Below, piece after piece: positions 10,340 through 21,908 of a stretch of DNA of 64,000 nucleotides (position 1 is its first letter; each line of letters begins with the position of its first letter). The stretch covers positions 18,534,089 to 18,598,088 of the forward strand of contig NC_065922.1 of assembly GCF_024586455.1 (NCBI RefSeq), read 5' to 3'. Made by a program: the position numbers and the translations under genes. The notes under the pieces are model-generated. The model ran no database searches. It was not told the origin of the DNA and saw only the letters and a list, made by a program, of their open reading frames with translations. Origin of the DNA: Bactrocera neohumeralis (lineage: Eukaryota; Arthropoda; Insecta; Diptera; Tephritidae).

Positions 10340-11488
10340 CAAGGTGCTTTCCAAAATAAACAGGACTTTTATTTGAAACGTTAGATTGGTTCATGACATT
10401 TACTTTTTGAAGATAATTTCATTTAAATGTTCGACTGCTGCTTAGGTGGTCCAGAAATCCAATTTTATCTTTTTATCGATTGCCCAGTAGAGAATTTCTT
10501 CATGACATTTCATTTATTGGAAGTGAAGTTATTGCCTCTAAAGGTGTAAATCGTATGTTTGTGTTATCGGTCCATTTCTTGAGATGAAATAATGAGCCAA
10601 CATTAAATCGCGAGCTGTGTTTTTGAAACCACATTCAAAAATGCTAACAAACTTTTACTGAAACATGTGGTTTCAACAAGATGCAGCCACAAGTTTATGG
10701 CCGATGATTGCCTATTTCAAGAAAGACCCGTAAGTTGGCACGAATGGTTTCAACGTTTTAGACTATTTTTTGTGGGGCTACGTCAAGTCTAAAGTCTACA
10801 GAGGGCATAAATGACGATCAACATCCGAAGTGGGCCAATCAAAATCCGAATGGTGATCACGCGGTCAACATTTAAATGAAATTCCATCGATCTAACAAAT
10901 AAAGACGATGAGATTTTGTGAATTCAGCTTAAAAAAACTCAGGTGCTTTCCAAAATAAACAAATTATCAAGCGCCCCCAGGTGGCGCCATTTATATGTCG
11001 ACTGCTGCGGTAGAATCTGCTATCTTTATCGATTGCCCAGTGAGAATTTCATGACATTTCATTTATTGGAAGTGAAGTTATTGCCTCTCAAGTGTCGGTA
11101 TGTTTGTGTTATCGGTACGAATAATGAGCCAACATTAAATTTTGTTTTAAAATTGTGTGCACGGTTTGTTTCGCACAAATTTATTGACGATCAAAAATCG
11201 CTCAGAATACAACATTCCAAGGACGATTATTTGACCGAAATTCACATTTTAACCATTAACCACTCCCCGTATCCACCTGATATGGCACCGTGCGACTTCT
11301 TATTTTTCGGAAAAATGCATTTGTCCATGAAACGAAAGCGTTATGCAGACGTAGGCCTACTAGAGGCCGTGCAAAAAGCTGTATGGAAGCAGAATAAGAC
11401 TATTTTAAATAAAATTAATTGATTTTGCCGAAAAAACCATTTGTTTTGTTTTGTTTTTAAAGTCCTGTTTACTTTGGAGCGCACCTTG
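10340..11488 (+). mobile_element. Composite mosaic mariner element, two left ends and one right end
   Basis: TA (10338-10339) precedes a left end CAAGGTGCTTTCC at 10340. A second left end begins at 10940, and the only right end (...GCACCTTG) closes at 11488, followed by TA. The 10940-11488 part is an internally deleted mariner. It holds the 5' leader, then codons reading CARFVSHKFIDDQK and LRIQHS, then PPDMAPCDFLFF (third catalytic Asp), MHLSMKRKRYADV and a decayed end. The 10340-10939 part is a patchwork described under findings. The core with the first two Asp residues is missing, so it cannot encode a working transposase. Confidence 0.8.
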
Positions 11489-13739
11489 TAGATACAGAAA
11501 CAATTAATAAGAAAGAGAGGATTCACCAACTTCAATTGGTTTGCTCTTATCCCTATTCCTATCTTATTACACTACTCCACAAATCTGAAGAAACAATTTG
11601 CGACTGATGTGCTAAGAGGTATGTGGGGTAATTGATGTGTCTTGATTACGGATTTGAGTTAAAAAACTTTCAATCACGTATGTCTATTAGTTGTTGTGGT
11701 AGCGGTAGATCTCTGCCTATTTGACAGTACTTGATCCGGTTACGTAGACCCGACCTCGTGGGAACGGTACAGCTATTGGTGTATGGTGGTGGTTTGACCT
11801 CTACTCACCTTGACTACAACACAAAAAATCCTAGGTGTTAGGAGATTTTGATTATCATGTTCGGTTTAAAACCCCAAAATTAGCAGCAAATAGCCTCTAA
11901 CATCGCAGGCACAAAATGCCTGTAAACTGGAGTTATTATTCGCCCATTATTAAAACTTAAGTTGCTTTTTATATTTCGGAATTAGAAATCAAATGCAAAT
12001 TTTAATATCGAAAATTGCTTTATTTTTTTCAAAATATTCTCCATTCAGATTTATATACCCCTCAGTAGTATTGTCTGTTGATGAAATATTTGATTTCTCA
12101 AAGAGGCCGTGCCGATCCAACTTTTGTGAACATTTCGGCGATATCGTAACCATTGTATTAAAAATTAATGAAGATTCCTCCCTAGTAATGTTTTTTTTTT
12201 TTATCGAAATACTTAGTTACTGATTTGAAGACCTTTGAACATAAGATTCTTCAACTATAACTTTAGCTATAAGGGTTTACTATGTAAAATTATTTATTAA
12301 TTACTGGACTTCTTAAATGTTTCTCTTTCCCTCTCTCTGTTTGATACTAATATCTACATCTAAGAAAAACAGAGCTATTCGCTCCTTACCTAAGCCTTAC
12401 AAATCCAGTATAATTTTCGACATGGCTTCAGAAAACTGATTTGTCACTCGGTTTGCAGTTGGTTTGAGACTTGAATTTTTGGAAACAGTTTTTATTTCTG
12501 AGTAGTGTTTCACTATGCTTGTTAAATTAGAGCAAAAAATAAGAGTGATGATATTATATAAATTGACAACGAGCTAAAAGTGTGTGATTAAGTTCACAAC
12601 ATGATAAAAAATTATACTACAACCCCTAATCGTTTTGGTATGTTGTTAAAAATTTACTCGAGTTCAAGAATCAAACATTTCTTTTTCGATATTTTCAACG
12701 AAATGACATGTTTGATCACAAAATTCTCTCGGACCAAAATCGAAGACCATAAAATTATCTACATAACCAGAACGGACCCGAATTTTTAAATAAGTGAACT
12801 GTTATACCACTAATATATTAAACTAACATAAATATAAACAAATCTTTAATATGAAATTTCTTTCACTCTATCTCCATTAATTAAAAAATGGCACACTTCA
12901 TTTCAGAATGTTCAGTACTTCAAAGTACTTTAGAAAATCTCGAAAATCTACCCAAAATCCCCGATTTCCATAACTTTGTAATTTTACGCTTCGAGTGAAA
13001 TTTTTTCAACTTACTACGCCCTCAAACCAGCGTCTACCCAGCAGTAAAATATACCAACATACACCCAGGTCAATATCATTGAAATTCAAAAGTCATTTAA
13101 TATTTTCAATTTCAATTCACTAAACCATATTTATTTACGAAATGCATATTTTTTGTATTCATTTATTTATGCAAATTCTTTCAAATACTAACAATTGCCA
13201 ACAATTGTTGGTGTAGCAGCGAGACTGGCGCAGAAATTAATATGCGAAAATATATTCAATTTTCAACAGCTGCTCTAATCTGCGAACGTTTTCATTTCCT
13301 TGCCGGCGGAACTGTGAAAATGTGTGTGGATGTGAGAGAGTGTAAGTGACTGTGTGTGAGTTTATTTGAAAATGTGGGCATGAATGTAAGTGATTGTTTG
13401 TAGCTGGGTGTGTCTGGGTGACTGTATGTGTGTATATATATATATGCGTCGCTATGGTTTTTTTTTGTATTTTTGAGCAAACTCATAAATAAAGGAGAAT
13501 AAAATATGCGATTTGGAGAATCAAAAAAAAAAAAAAATGATAGGTTACAAATAATGCAAAATAGGTGTCTAATTGATGAATTAGGTCGAGGGTTAACAAA
13601 TATTTAGATAAATTTTTCAATATTAAAATAATAGTAAAGGTTAGTGATATTAATTTAAGCGAATATATTGAAAATATGAGAACTTTTGTTAGTTCAACCA
13701 AATTGAAAGCAAACGTGTCAGCGTTTAATTAAAGTTTAA

Positions 13740-14345
13740 TTACAGGGTGTGTTTTATTTTATGTATGGACACATTAAATAATTTCTACTCAAATAACCGA
13801 TTCCATACAATTTTAACCATAAACCCCTAAATACCGAGACAACGACCGAAATTGTTAGGCTTTAACTTGAACTTGGTCGATCAATAATTAGTGAATTGAA
13901 CATCCATTTGGGAATAAAATAACCATGAAAGTGACTGTTTAATTCGACGTTTACTCAAAAATATCGGTGGCTCATATTTTCTCTGCTCGAAAAATATGTA
14001 AAAGATACTGATAAAGTGTGATCCATTTCGAAATTCCCTAATTTTGTAAAGAAAAAGCACAAAATCTTCAAACTTATTCCTCATTAAATTTATTATTATT
14101 CAAAAAACCATTCTTTGGCATTAATTTTTTGAAGATTATTTCCTTCAAATGTTGGCCGCGACCACGTCTTGGATAGTCCAACCGTGGTGTCCAATTTTCG
14201 TTGACTCCTTCCATCATTTCTGTAACTAACGAATAACACGACTGATTTGTCAAAAGAAGTCTATTGGAAATAATACCATTGCTTGTATCATTGGTTTCAT
14301 CGCAGTGTCCTTTCAACACAGTATAAATCGTTCTCATCCTCAAGA
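13740..14345 (-). mobile_element. Unassigned DNA-transposon-like relic with 3' coding remnant
   Basis: The minus strand from 14343 to 14074 is open and ends with PRRGRGQHLKEIIFKK and a short tail. The end (QHLxEIIFKK plus the following codons) recurs in reverse inside the mosaic mariner at 10371-10438, so it belongs to a dispersed family. 'tacagggtgtgttttatttt' at about 13740 could be its terminus. I cannot name the family with confidence; a Tc1/mariner-type element is one possibility. Confidence 0.45.
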
Positions 14346-14879
14346 AAATTCACCTTTCAATTCTTATAGAATTTCTAACTGCACACTGTCCGATAGAGAC
14401 TCATGCGGTAATATTGAAAATTTTACAATTCGCCAGCAGCAAAAGCCTCATGGAAGGAGTTCAGAGAGAATAATATAAAATCTACATTCTTAAATATCCC
14501 GCGTTTGCCAGATCAAGTCTTAAATATCTCGCATATCAGTCTTTTAAAGATGTATGTAAGTGAACTAGTGGAAATAGAGGTAGAGCACGAGAGCAACCTT
14601 GTGATAGGTACAAGCTTTGCCGGAAGCTATAACACAACTAACTACAGCTTTTCAATTGGCTTAGCATGAACTCTGCACATCAATCTTGGGGTAGTGCCTT
14701 AGCCAGCTAGGCATCTACATATTCAGTGCCGAAATCTGTACTGTGACATTCGGATGAAAAAAAAAGTTATAAAACATTTCAAAACTTGATTAATGTTGTG
14801 TTAAAAAGTAATTAATAACTTAAAACCCATAATTTATTAATTAGCTTCAAATATAGTATACAGTTTCCTTTATATCCTA

Positions 14880-15215
14880 TAGAAGGTGTATTAAGCTTGC
14901 CACAAAGGTTGCAGCAGCTAGAAGGAAACGTCGGAGACTCTGTAAAGAATATATAAGTGATCAATGCGATGGGCTGAATCGATTTAGCCATATCCGTCTA
15001 GTCACTTAGTACTCGAGATATCGATCTAAAATTTTCCACATGCCCTTTCATGTCCAAAAAGCTGCTCGTTTGTCGCAACCGACATAGATCCACTATATCA
15101 GATAGCTCCCATATAAACTGATTGCTCAAAATCATGTCCTTGTAAGGAAAACTTTTTTATTTGTCAAAATATCTCCACAGAATTTGGCACAGATTTTTAT
15201 CCAAAACTGCGACCC
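14880..15215 (+). repeat. DINE-1-like repeat, partial
   Basis: 'agaaggtgtattaagcttg', 'ctagaaggaaacgtcggaga', 'gatttagccatatccgtct' and 'gctgctcgtttgtcg' follow the same order as the full copy at 20667. It stops at the mariner fragment beginning near 15225. Confidence 0.65.
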
Positions 15216-15224
15216 TATTTGCTA

Positions 15225-15715
15225 ACGTGTTCGGTCAAAATCGATGTTTTGGAGATGTTCAATTCCATTTCCAAGAATTTCAATGATGATTTTGGCTGAT
15301 TTTTGCTGAATTCACGCACAGTTTCGATGGAATTTCCGGTGATCACGGATTTTGATTGGCCCACATGTTGATTGTCATTTATGTCCTCACGACCACATTG
15401 AAAACGTTGACACCACTCGTGCACGCTGCTACGGGATAGGCAATCATCGCCCATCGTTTCGGCAAAGGTTTTACTAATTTTAAAACAAAATTTAATCTTG
15501 ACTCTTTGTTCGAAGCTCATTTTCGCACCGATAACACAAACATACTGACACTTAAAACGCAATAACTTCACTTCCAATCAATGAAATGTCATGAAATTCT
15601 CACTGAACAATCGATATAGATAGCAGATTCTAACGCACCAATCGACATATGTATAAATGGCGCCAACTGGGGTCACTAGATTCGAAAAGTCCTGTTTACT
15701 TTGGAAAGCACCTTG
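15225..15715 (-). mobile_element. Mariner 5' half, same family as 10340 and 57482
   Basis: On the minus strand the terminal repeat (CAAGGTGCTTTCC) begins at 15715 next to TA (15716-15717). The leader and then MSFEQRVKIKFCFKISKTF, DDCLSRSSVHEWCQRFQ and MELNISKTSI follow: the helix-turn-helix N-terminal half of a mariner transposase. A short deletion sits after KTFAET, where the 57482 copy has extra residues. Homology ends abruptly in TEH near 15225; the catalytic half and the other terminus are missing. Confidence 0.85.
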
Positions 15716-15789
15716 TATTGTTCAAATTGAAGCCCTACAGCATGTAGCTATCATACAAGCTTATGAGTCAACTTGAAACTCTGATTTGG

Positions 15790-15845
15790 TAAACTGTTTG
15801 ATTGGTGTAGGGTATTACAGCTTCGGTACAACCGAAGTTATGGTG
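15790..15845 (+). repeat. DINE-1-like 3' end fragment
   Basis: 'gtagggtattacagcttcgg' then 'tacaaccgaagttatggtg' resembles the 3' end of the DINE-like copies (cttcggtgcagccgaagtta). Confidence 0.4.
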
Positions 15846-18175
15846 TTTTGTTTCAAAATTATTTATTGCTTTCACACAAAAATAAAGGCTGAAGCACCCT
15901 GTATTTTCAAACCGTTTAATTTTTTGATTTTTTTTATCTGATTCTGCATGATAAATAAATAAGCAAATGTTAGAAATAACAACAACATGCTATGATTTCT
16001 GTAGCATATTTATAGGCGTTTGAAATCAGAGCTGCTGTCGTAATCATATAAATATATATCATATAAACTTCAGCTCAATCGTATGAATATCTAAAAGCTG
16101 AACGAAATTTTGCGAACGGCAAAGCATAAAATTAACGAAACACTAAGCATTCGCACTCATATATATATATAATACACACATTTAATATCTACATATATGT
16201 ATAATATAATATTTGACAATCTTCATCGAAATATGTGTTTGCGCAAAACGTGACAACTTAACAAGGACATCGACACCGCTGCACGCATTTACAGTAATTT
16301 ATTTCGCCCGCAGTCAAATATGATTACCAACGTCGTGAAGAGAATTGCTGGAAATGATATTGGAAAAATAAATTTCGGTTGGTTTCTGACTGACGGCGAA
16401 AATGTGCGTAAAATCTGCGAACGAAGATGCAGGTCCATACTCTGCTGCTTCAAATAAAATTGAGTGCGGAAAGCGTTGGCAGCGTGCTCAAAGCGCAAAG
16501 CAATGAATACAAGACGAACGTGTGGTCCGAAAATCAAATTTTGGCAGACACCGAGCAGCAAAAGTCGACGGCGAACTGACAAGAAGCCAAATTCGAAGCT
16601 ATAAAAGCCAAATCTATGCAAATACAAGTGTAATAAATTTAACGAATAAAAGTGAAAATGCGCGTGTTTTCCTGTTGATGATTGCTGCGTGCTTTCTAAC
16701 GCCGTGATTTGCTCGAAAAAGCGCTTCGTACAACCACTGCCAACTTAGTGCCACAAGCATAAATATGCTGCCGTGCTATCTGCTACTGTATGTGCCGATG
16801 GCCAGCACTTCGAATGCGCATAATTGACGGAATTTACGTCGCCTGCGGCGGTACAACAAAAAATTATCAAAAAGCCTGTAATAGCAAGGAAATTTCGCTC
16901 AATTTGAGTACGGCAATATTTGGCGCCACAATCTTTATCTTCCACCATACCATATCTTCGTCAGTAAGGCGATACCACCAAGTCATCAAATGACTTAAAT
17001 AAATCGAACGCCTCCAGCGAACATATTTATTCAAACAACACCTTCAATATACAAATCATACTTGCCTCGCACGTTTGCATTTGCCACATAAATTGCTCAT
17101 CGCCAACATTTAGCGTTGATTATGGAAAAGTCGTAAATTCTCACCATTTCCGTCGCTTTCGTGCGACACTTCTCTCAATCGCCAGCAGTGAGCTTGTAAA
17201 ATAGCGAGAAATTGTTGTTTATTATTAGATTTTGCTGGCAGTAAAGGTCAAGGCCGTCGGGCAATCGTTGGCTACGCAAATTTAATAGCGAGTCAACGAC
17301 AAACCGTTATAGATAACTCAATTGATATTTATTTACTCTTATGGCGAACTTAGCTTTGCGCAGTAATGGGTGAGGAATTTTATGCGAATATTCGATTGAT
17401 CAATAAAATATGTATGAAGGTAGCTTATGGCAAAGAAGTTAGTGAAAGTGATAATAATAAACGATGATATGAATATTCGAGAAATTAATAAGGGTTTTAG
17501 TGAGTTTAAATGACTGCTACGCCATCAACTAAAATAAAATTGAAGGAAAGTAATTTCACAAATAAAAAATATGCAATTAATGTTGAGTCAATTTATTGAT
17601 TTTGCTCATTTCGAAATACAAAATTACTCTAAATAAGTTGTAGTCTAAGGTGAGTGAAGAAATTTTGAGTGAAAACCATTATAATATTGCCATATTTGCA
17701 AAAAACAACAACACAGTCAATATTAAAATAAAATTTCAGAGCAACAATCTTTCGCTCCTGGCCATTAGAATTATTCTTCTCTATAAATTTTTCTTTGATT
17801 GAGTTAGCTGATTTATTTTTTAGACTCAATTCGCACTCGATGTGCACTGAATGTAGAAAAAATATAGCCATTCTCATTCGGCACGATAGTAATGGAAAAT
17901 GTGGCGAAATGATCATGAATAACCAATGCAGTATAAGATGGTGCATTATCGCACTTCTTTGTTCAATAAATTCAGACATAGTAAAAATGGAACAGCCTCA
18001 CAAAACGACGCGCATCTTACATACTAATAAAAATTTTTACGTGAAATTTAGCATAGATGGCACTAAGAGTACTACCAACTTACACTTAAAAAAAAAATTG
18101 ACCGATTCGAAAAACACGCGAAGTACAAATAAAATAAAAATTCAATTTGATCACAATAGTATATACATATACATC

Positions 18176-18532
18176 TACATTAGAGCGGGTCGATTTACAA
18201 AGAGCTAAATGTTCTAAGGATAATTTTCAACAACTTTGCCTTAGAGACTGTGGATCGTAGGCAATAGGCTTTTAAGACGAAGTTTTTTAGGGATTATAAA
18301 ATTTTGTTCTTCATTTTTGACAATAAAATCATCATTTGTCAGAATCGAGCAGATCAACCAACTATATCACATAACTCCCATACAACCAGTTATACATATT
18401 ATTTAAAATTTGGCTTAAAAATCGCTGACTCGATAAGACACATAGTCTCTTAAGGAAAGTTGTTCAGAATGAGCCGTAGGTCTATTCCCGTATGCGTGAG
18501 TTTATCAAAAAAAGTCGACCCGCTCTAATGTA
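18176..18532. mobile_element. MITE-like element with 18-bp perfect terminal inverted repeats
   Basis: TACATTAGAGCGGGTCGA (18176-18193) is the exact reverse complement of TCGACCCGCTCTAATGTA (18515-18532). The interior is 321 bp, non-coding and A+T-rich. TA target duplication is possible inside the repeat (TACAT|TAGAGC) but cannot be fixed because the palindrome extends through it. No transposase is present, so it would be non-autonomous. Confidence 0.75.
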
Positions 18533-20143
18533 CATATATATGTAGATAACTAGTTGACCATGCGCTTTTTATCTCAAAACTGATTGAGTTCAATCAATTT
18601 GGCAATTGTTATTATTTTTTGCATTTTCGATAGAAGTATTTTTCTCTATAATTGAATATATTTCTAATATAAACATTTATGTGCATCTTTCCAATTATTC
18701 AATAGTAGTTCGATAATTTGAGGCACAGAAAAATTAACAGAAAACAAAGACGATAACATCGGTTTCATCATTGATGAGCTACAATAAAGGGTATAACTAA
18801 TCAGACTTTCTGTTATTTACATATACTTAATACCCGTAGCAGGCCTTCTAGTACCTTGAAAACAACGAACGAGTTGTCGGACTTCAGTTTTTCACACAGT
18901 ATTTTGAATGTTGAACATCTGTTCTCTTTGTAGATAAATTAAGCTAACCAAACTTTAGTTTCGAATATCGATACATAGTTTATCAACTGTGTCACATGGT
19001 TTAATAATTGTAGTTTTATTATTCTTAAGCCCTCATCTTTCCTTCCTTCTTGTTGGAGGTTATCAGTTTTTCACACAATATCTGGTATATTTATGGTCAA
19101 TGCAAAGAAGAGCTGAAGATCCAGGAAATGAGGGATTGTTAATCAGTTTGTTTATGAATTAAGTAAGTCGATTCGATTTTTTATCATTTTCTTTCCATCG
19201 TGTTCTCAAATAGCTTATCTTGCAATACTTTGGTTATTTTATATATTCTTAATACTTATATTTCTACTTAAGCTTTTGTACAGTCTGTTAATGAAACGTA
19301 ACTTCAACTTTTTGTTAAGCACCTTTGAGAACAAAATCACTTTCTGAGTACCAATTTTTATTTTTAAAACAATTTACCCAGTTTTAAAACGCTTTAACAT
19401 ACCTACCTATTACCCGATTTTCTACCGTCTGCTAAAAAAGAATAGGAAATAAGGTTTATATATGATCATAATGTTTAATACGGCTCTCAGATAGCAGGAA
19501 ACAATTTTAAATATGAATTATACGGCGGTATTTCACAGACATCTACGCCAGACTTTCATTATATTGCTAAGCGAAGGTATATTGTTTACCAATATGCTCA
19601 TTCGAATTTTAGTCATTACATTTTAACAATCTGAGTTAATATTGGGGTCTGAACTAATATGCTTCTAAAGTGGTCAACTTACTTCGTTATTTACTCTATT
19701 TTGAAACAACGACTTGCCAGGTCCTTTCATCTAGATTTGGTAATTTTTTGTACCCCAACAAACTCGATTAACCCATATGGTAACTGAAAGCTTAATCATG
19801 ACCACGCTGTTTCTTTCTTATCGTTGGCAAACATGCGGCGAAAGAACTACACATATTTTAAGCCATTTGAACCACCAACACAGTAGCTTTAATTCGCATT
19901 CAGGGGTTCATCCCGAAGTAAAAGTCACTTTTTTCGGAAAATTCACAACATTGGAAAATACAACAACGATAACCGACATCATTGTTGTCATAAAATTTGC
20001 AATGATTAGCAACTAATTCAATTCAAGATGACACGCAAATATTGTCATTTTAAATTCCTTAGTAATAAAGTAATAAATGATGAATTTCCGACTCCACTTC
20101 TAGTCATACAAAAAATCTTACACATAAATATGTATATGTACAA

Positions 20144-21908
20144 TAGGGTGTTCTTTATTTCCTTAGCCAATAATTTTTATGCGCTCACTGAAGTCAGTTT
20201 TTTCTGTAAAAGGGATCCAACCTAAACAAGCTCTTTATTTTCAATTTATACCGTGCCAAAATCATATTTCTCTTCCCATATATTTAATATGGGATTTTTT
20301 TTTTTTTTTGATCTTTTGCTAAGACTTCTCTCTCCAAAGCAAATATGTCTACAACTTTAAAATTGATATTCTGATAGACTCGTCCAGAAACGTTTGAAAG
20401 TGATAAAATGGAAATAAATTCATAGCATATTGAAGCCCATCGGAAACGAAAAAAATAACAAACTTTAAAGAAAAAATAATTTACGAGCAATTCGAGGTCG
20501 GGAAAAAGAGCAGCATGGCTTAATTTTTAAGGATAAAGAATGCTATTTTTTTCTCTTCTTTCTGACGGGTTTCACCCTACTATGATTTTTCTTGTTTTCA
20601 AAAAATATATACCATGGTCAATGGTACAAAACTTTCGGAACCACTAAAACGCTCATAGTAATTTTTATACCCTGAACAGGGTATATTAGGTTTGTCACGA
20701 AGTTTGTAACACCCAGAAGGAAGCGTCGGAGACCCTATAAAGTATATACATAAATGATCAGTATGTTGAGCTGAGTCGATTTAGCCATGTCCGTCTATCT
20801 GTCTGTCTATATATCTACGAACTGCTCCCTCAGTTTTTAATATTTCGTTTTGAAATTTTGTAAGCGTCACTTTCTCTTCAAGAAGCTGCTCATTTGTCGA
20901 AACTGCCATTATCGGACCACTATAACATATAACTGCCATACAAACTGAACGATCGGAATCAAGTTCTTGTATGGAAAACTTTTGCATTTGACAAGATATA
21001 TTCACGAAATTTGGTATCGATTATTTTCTAAAGCAACAATGTAATCTCCGAAGAAATTGTTTAGATCGGTGAACTATAACATATAGCTGCCATACAAACT
21101 GAACGATCGAAATCAAATGCTTGCATGGGAAACTTCCTCATTTGACGATATTTCTTCACGAAATTTGGTATGAATTATTGTTCATAAAAATAATGTAATA
21201 TCGGAAGAAATTGTTCAGATCGGCTCACTATAGCATATAGCTGCCATACAAACCGAACGATCGGAATCAAGGGCTTGTATGGAAAACTTTCGCATTTGAC
21301 AAGATATATTCACGAAATTTGGTATAGATTATTTTCTAAGGTAATAATATAATTTCCGAAAAAATTGTTCAGATCGGATTACTATGGCATATAGCTTCCA
21401 TACAAACCGGACACATAGTTACTAAAAGAAATGCACCTGTGAAGGGTATATTAGCTTCGTTGCAGCCGAATATAACGTTTTTTCTTGTTTTATGTAGATG
21501 TTGATTTATGGCTTGAAAAGCTATGCATCAATTGACCAATATTCATATAGTACACCATGACGTATGAGTAACAAATAATGTGTAAATCATTTTATGAATG
21601 CTCAGGTCATTTGATGTATAATTTTAACTGCAAATAACTTTTACAGCAATAATTTTGTGAAAAAAATCATTTGGACCTTTTTATAGAACGGAAAATTTTG
21701 TATAAGAATATTGCTCCCTTAAAGTGGTGGCTACACCGAAAATTAAAAAATTATCACGTTATATTATACATGTATACGTGGCAAAGGAAATATGATTTCA
21801 ACACGGCTTAGCGTTTTTTAATCGTAAATCTTTATTTTTATGACAAACACTAATACTACGGGCAGCGTTTACAAAAAAAATATCAACTAGTGTGTAACGA
21901 ACACCCTA
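20144..21908. mobile_element. TIR element (TAGGGTGTTC ends) interrupted by a DINE-like repeat
   Basis: The left end is TA|GGGTGTTC at 20144 and the right end is GAACACCC|TA ending at 21908. The repeats extend, with a mismatch, to about 12 bp. Taking out the DINE-like insert (20667-21491) leaves about 940 bp. No transposase motif is recognised inside. TA flanks suggest Tc1/mariner-type mobilisation. Confidence 0.5.
20667..21491 (+). repeat. DINE-1/Helentron-like repeat, fullest copy, three 154-bp units
   Basis: Begins TATACCCTGAACAGGGTATA (an imperfect palindrome), then 'ggaagcgtcggagaccctat', 'gatttagccatgtccgtct' and a short GTCT/ATCT microsatellite. Three tandem units anchored at 'cttg.atgg' start at 20966, 21120 and 21274, an exact 154-bp period. 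It closes with 'aagggtatattagcttcg' and a run ending TTTTCTTGTTTT. This layout (conserved 5' block, GTCT/GTCY microsatellite, unit repeats, 3' end) matches DINE-1/INE-1 elements, known non-autonomous Helentrons of flies. Confidence 0.75.
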
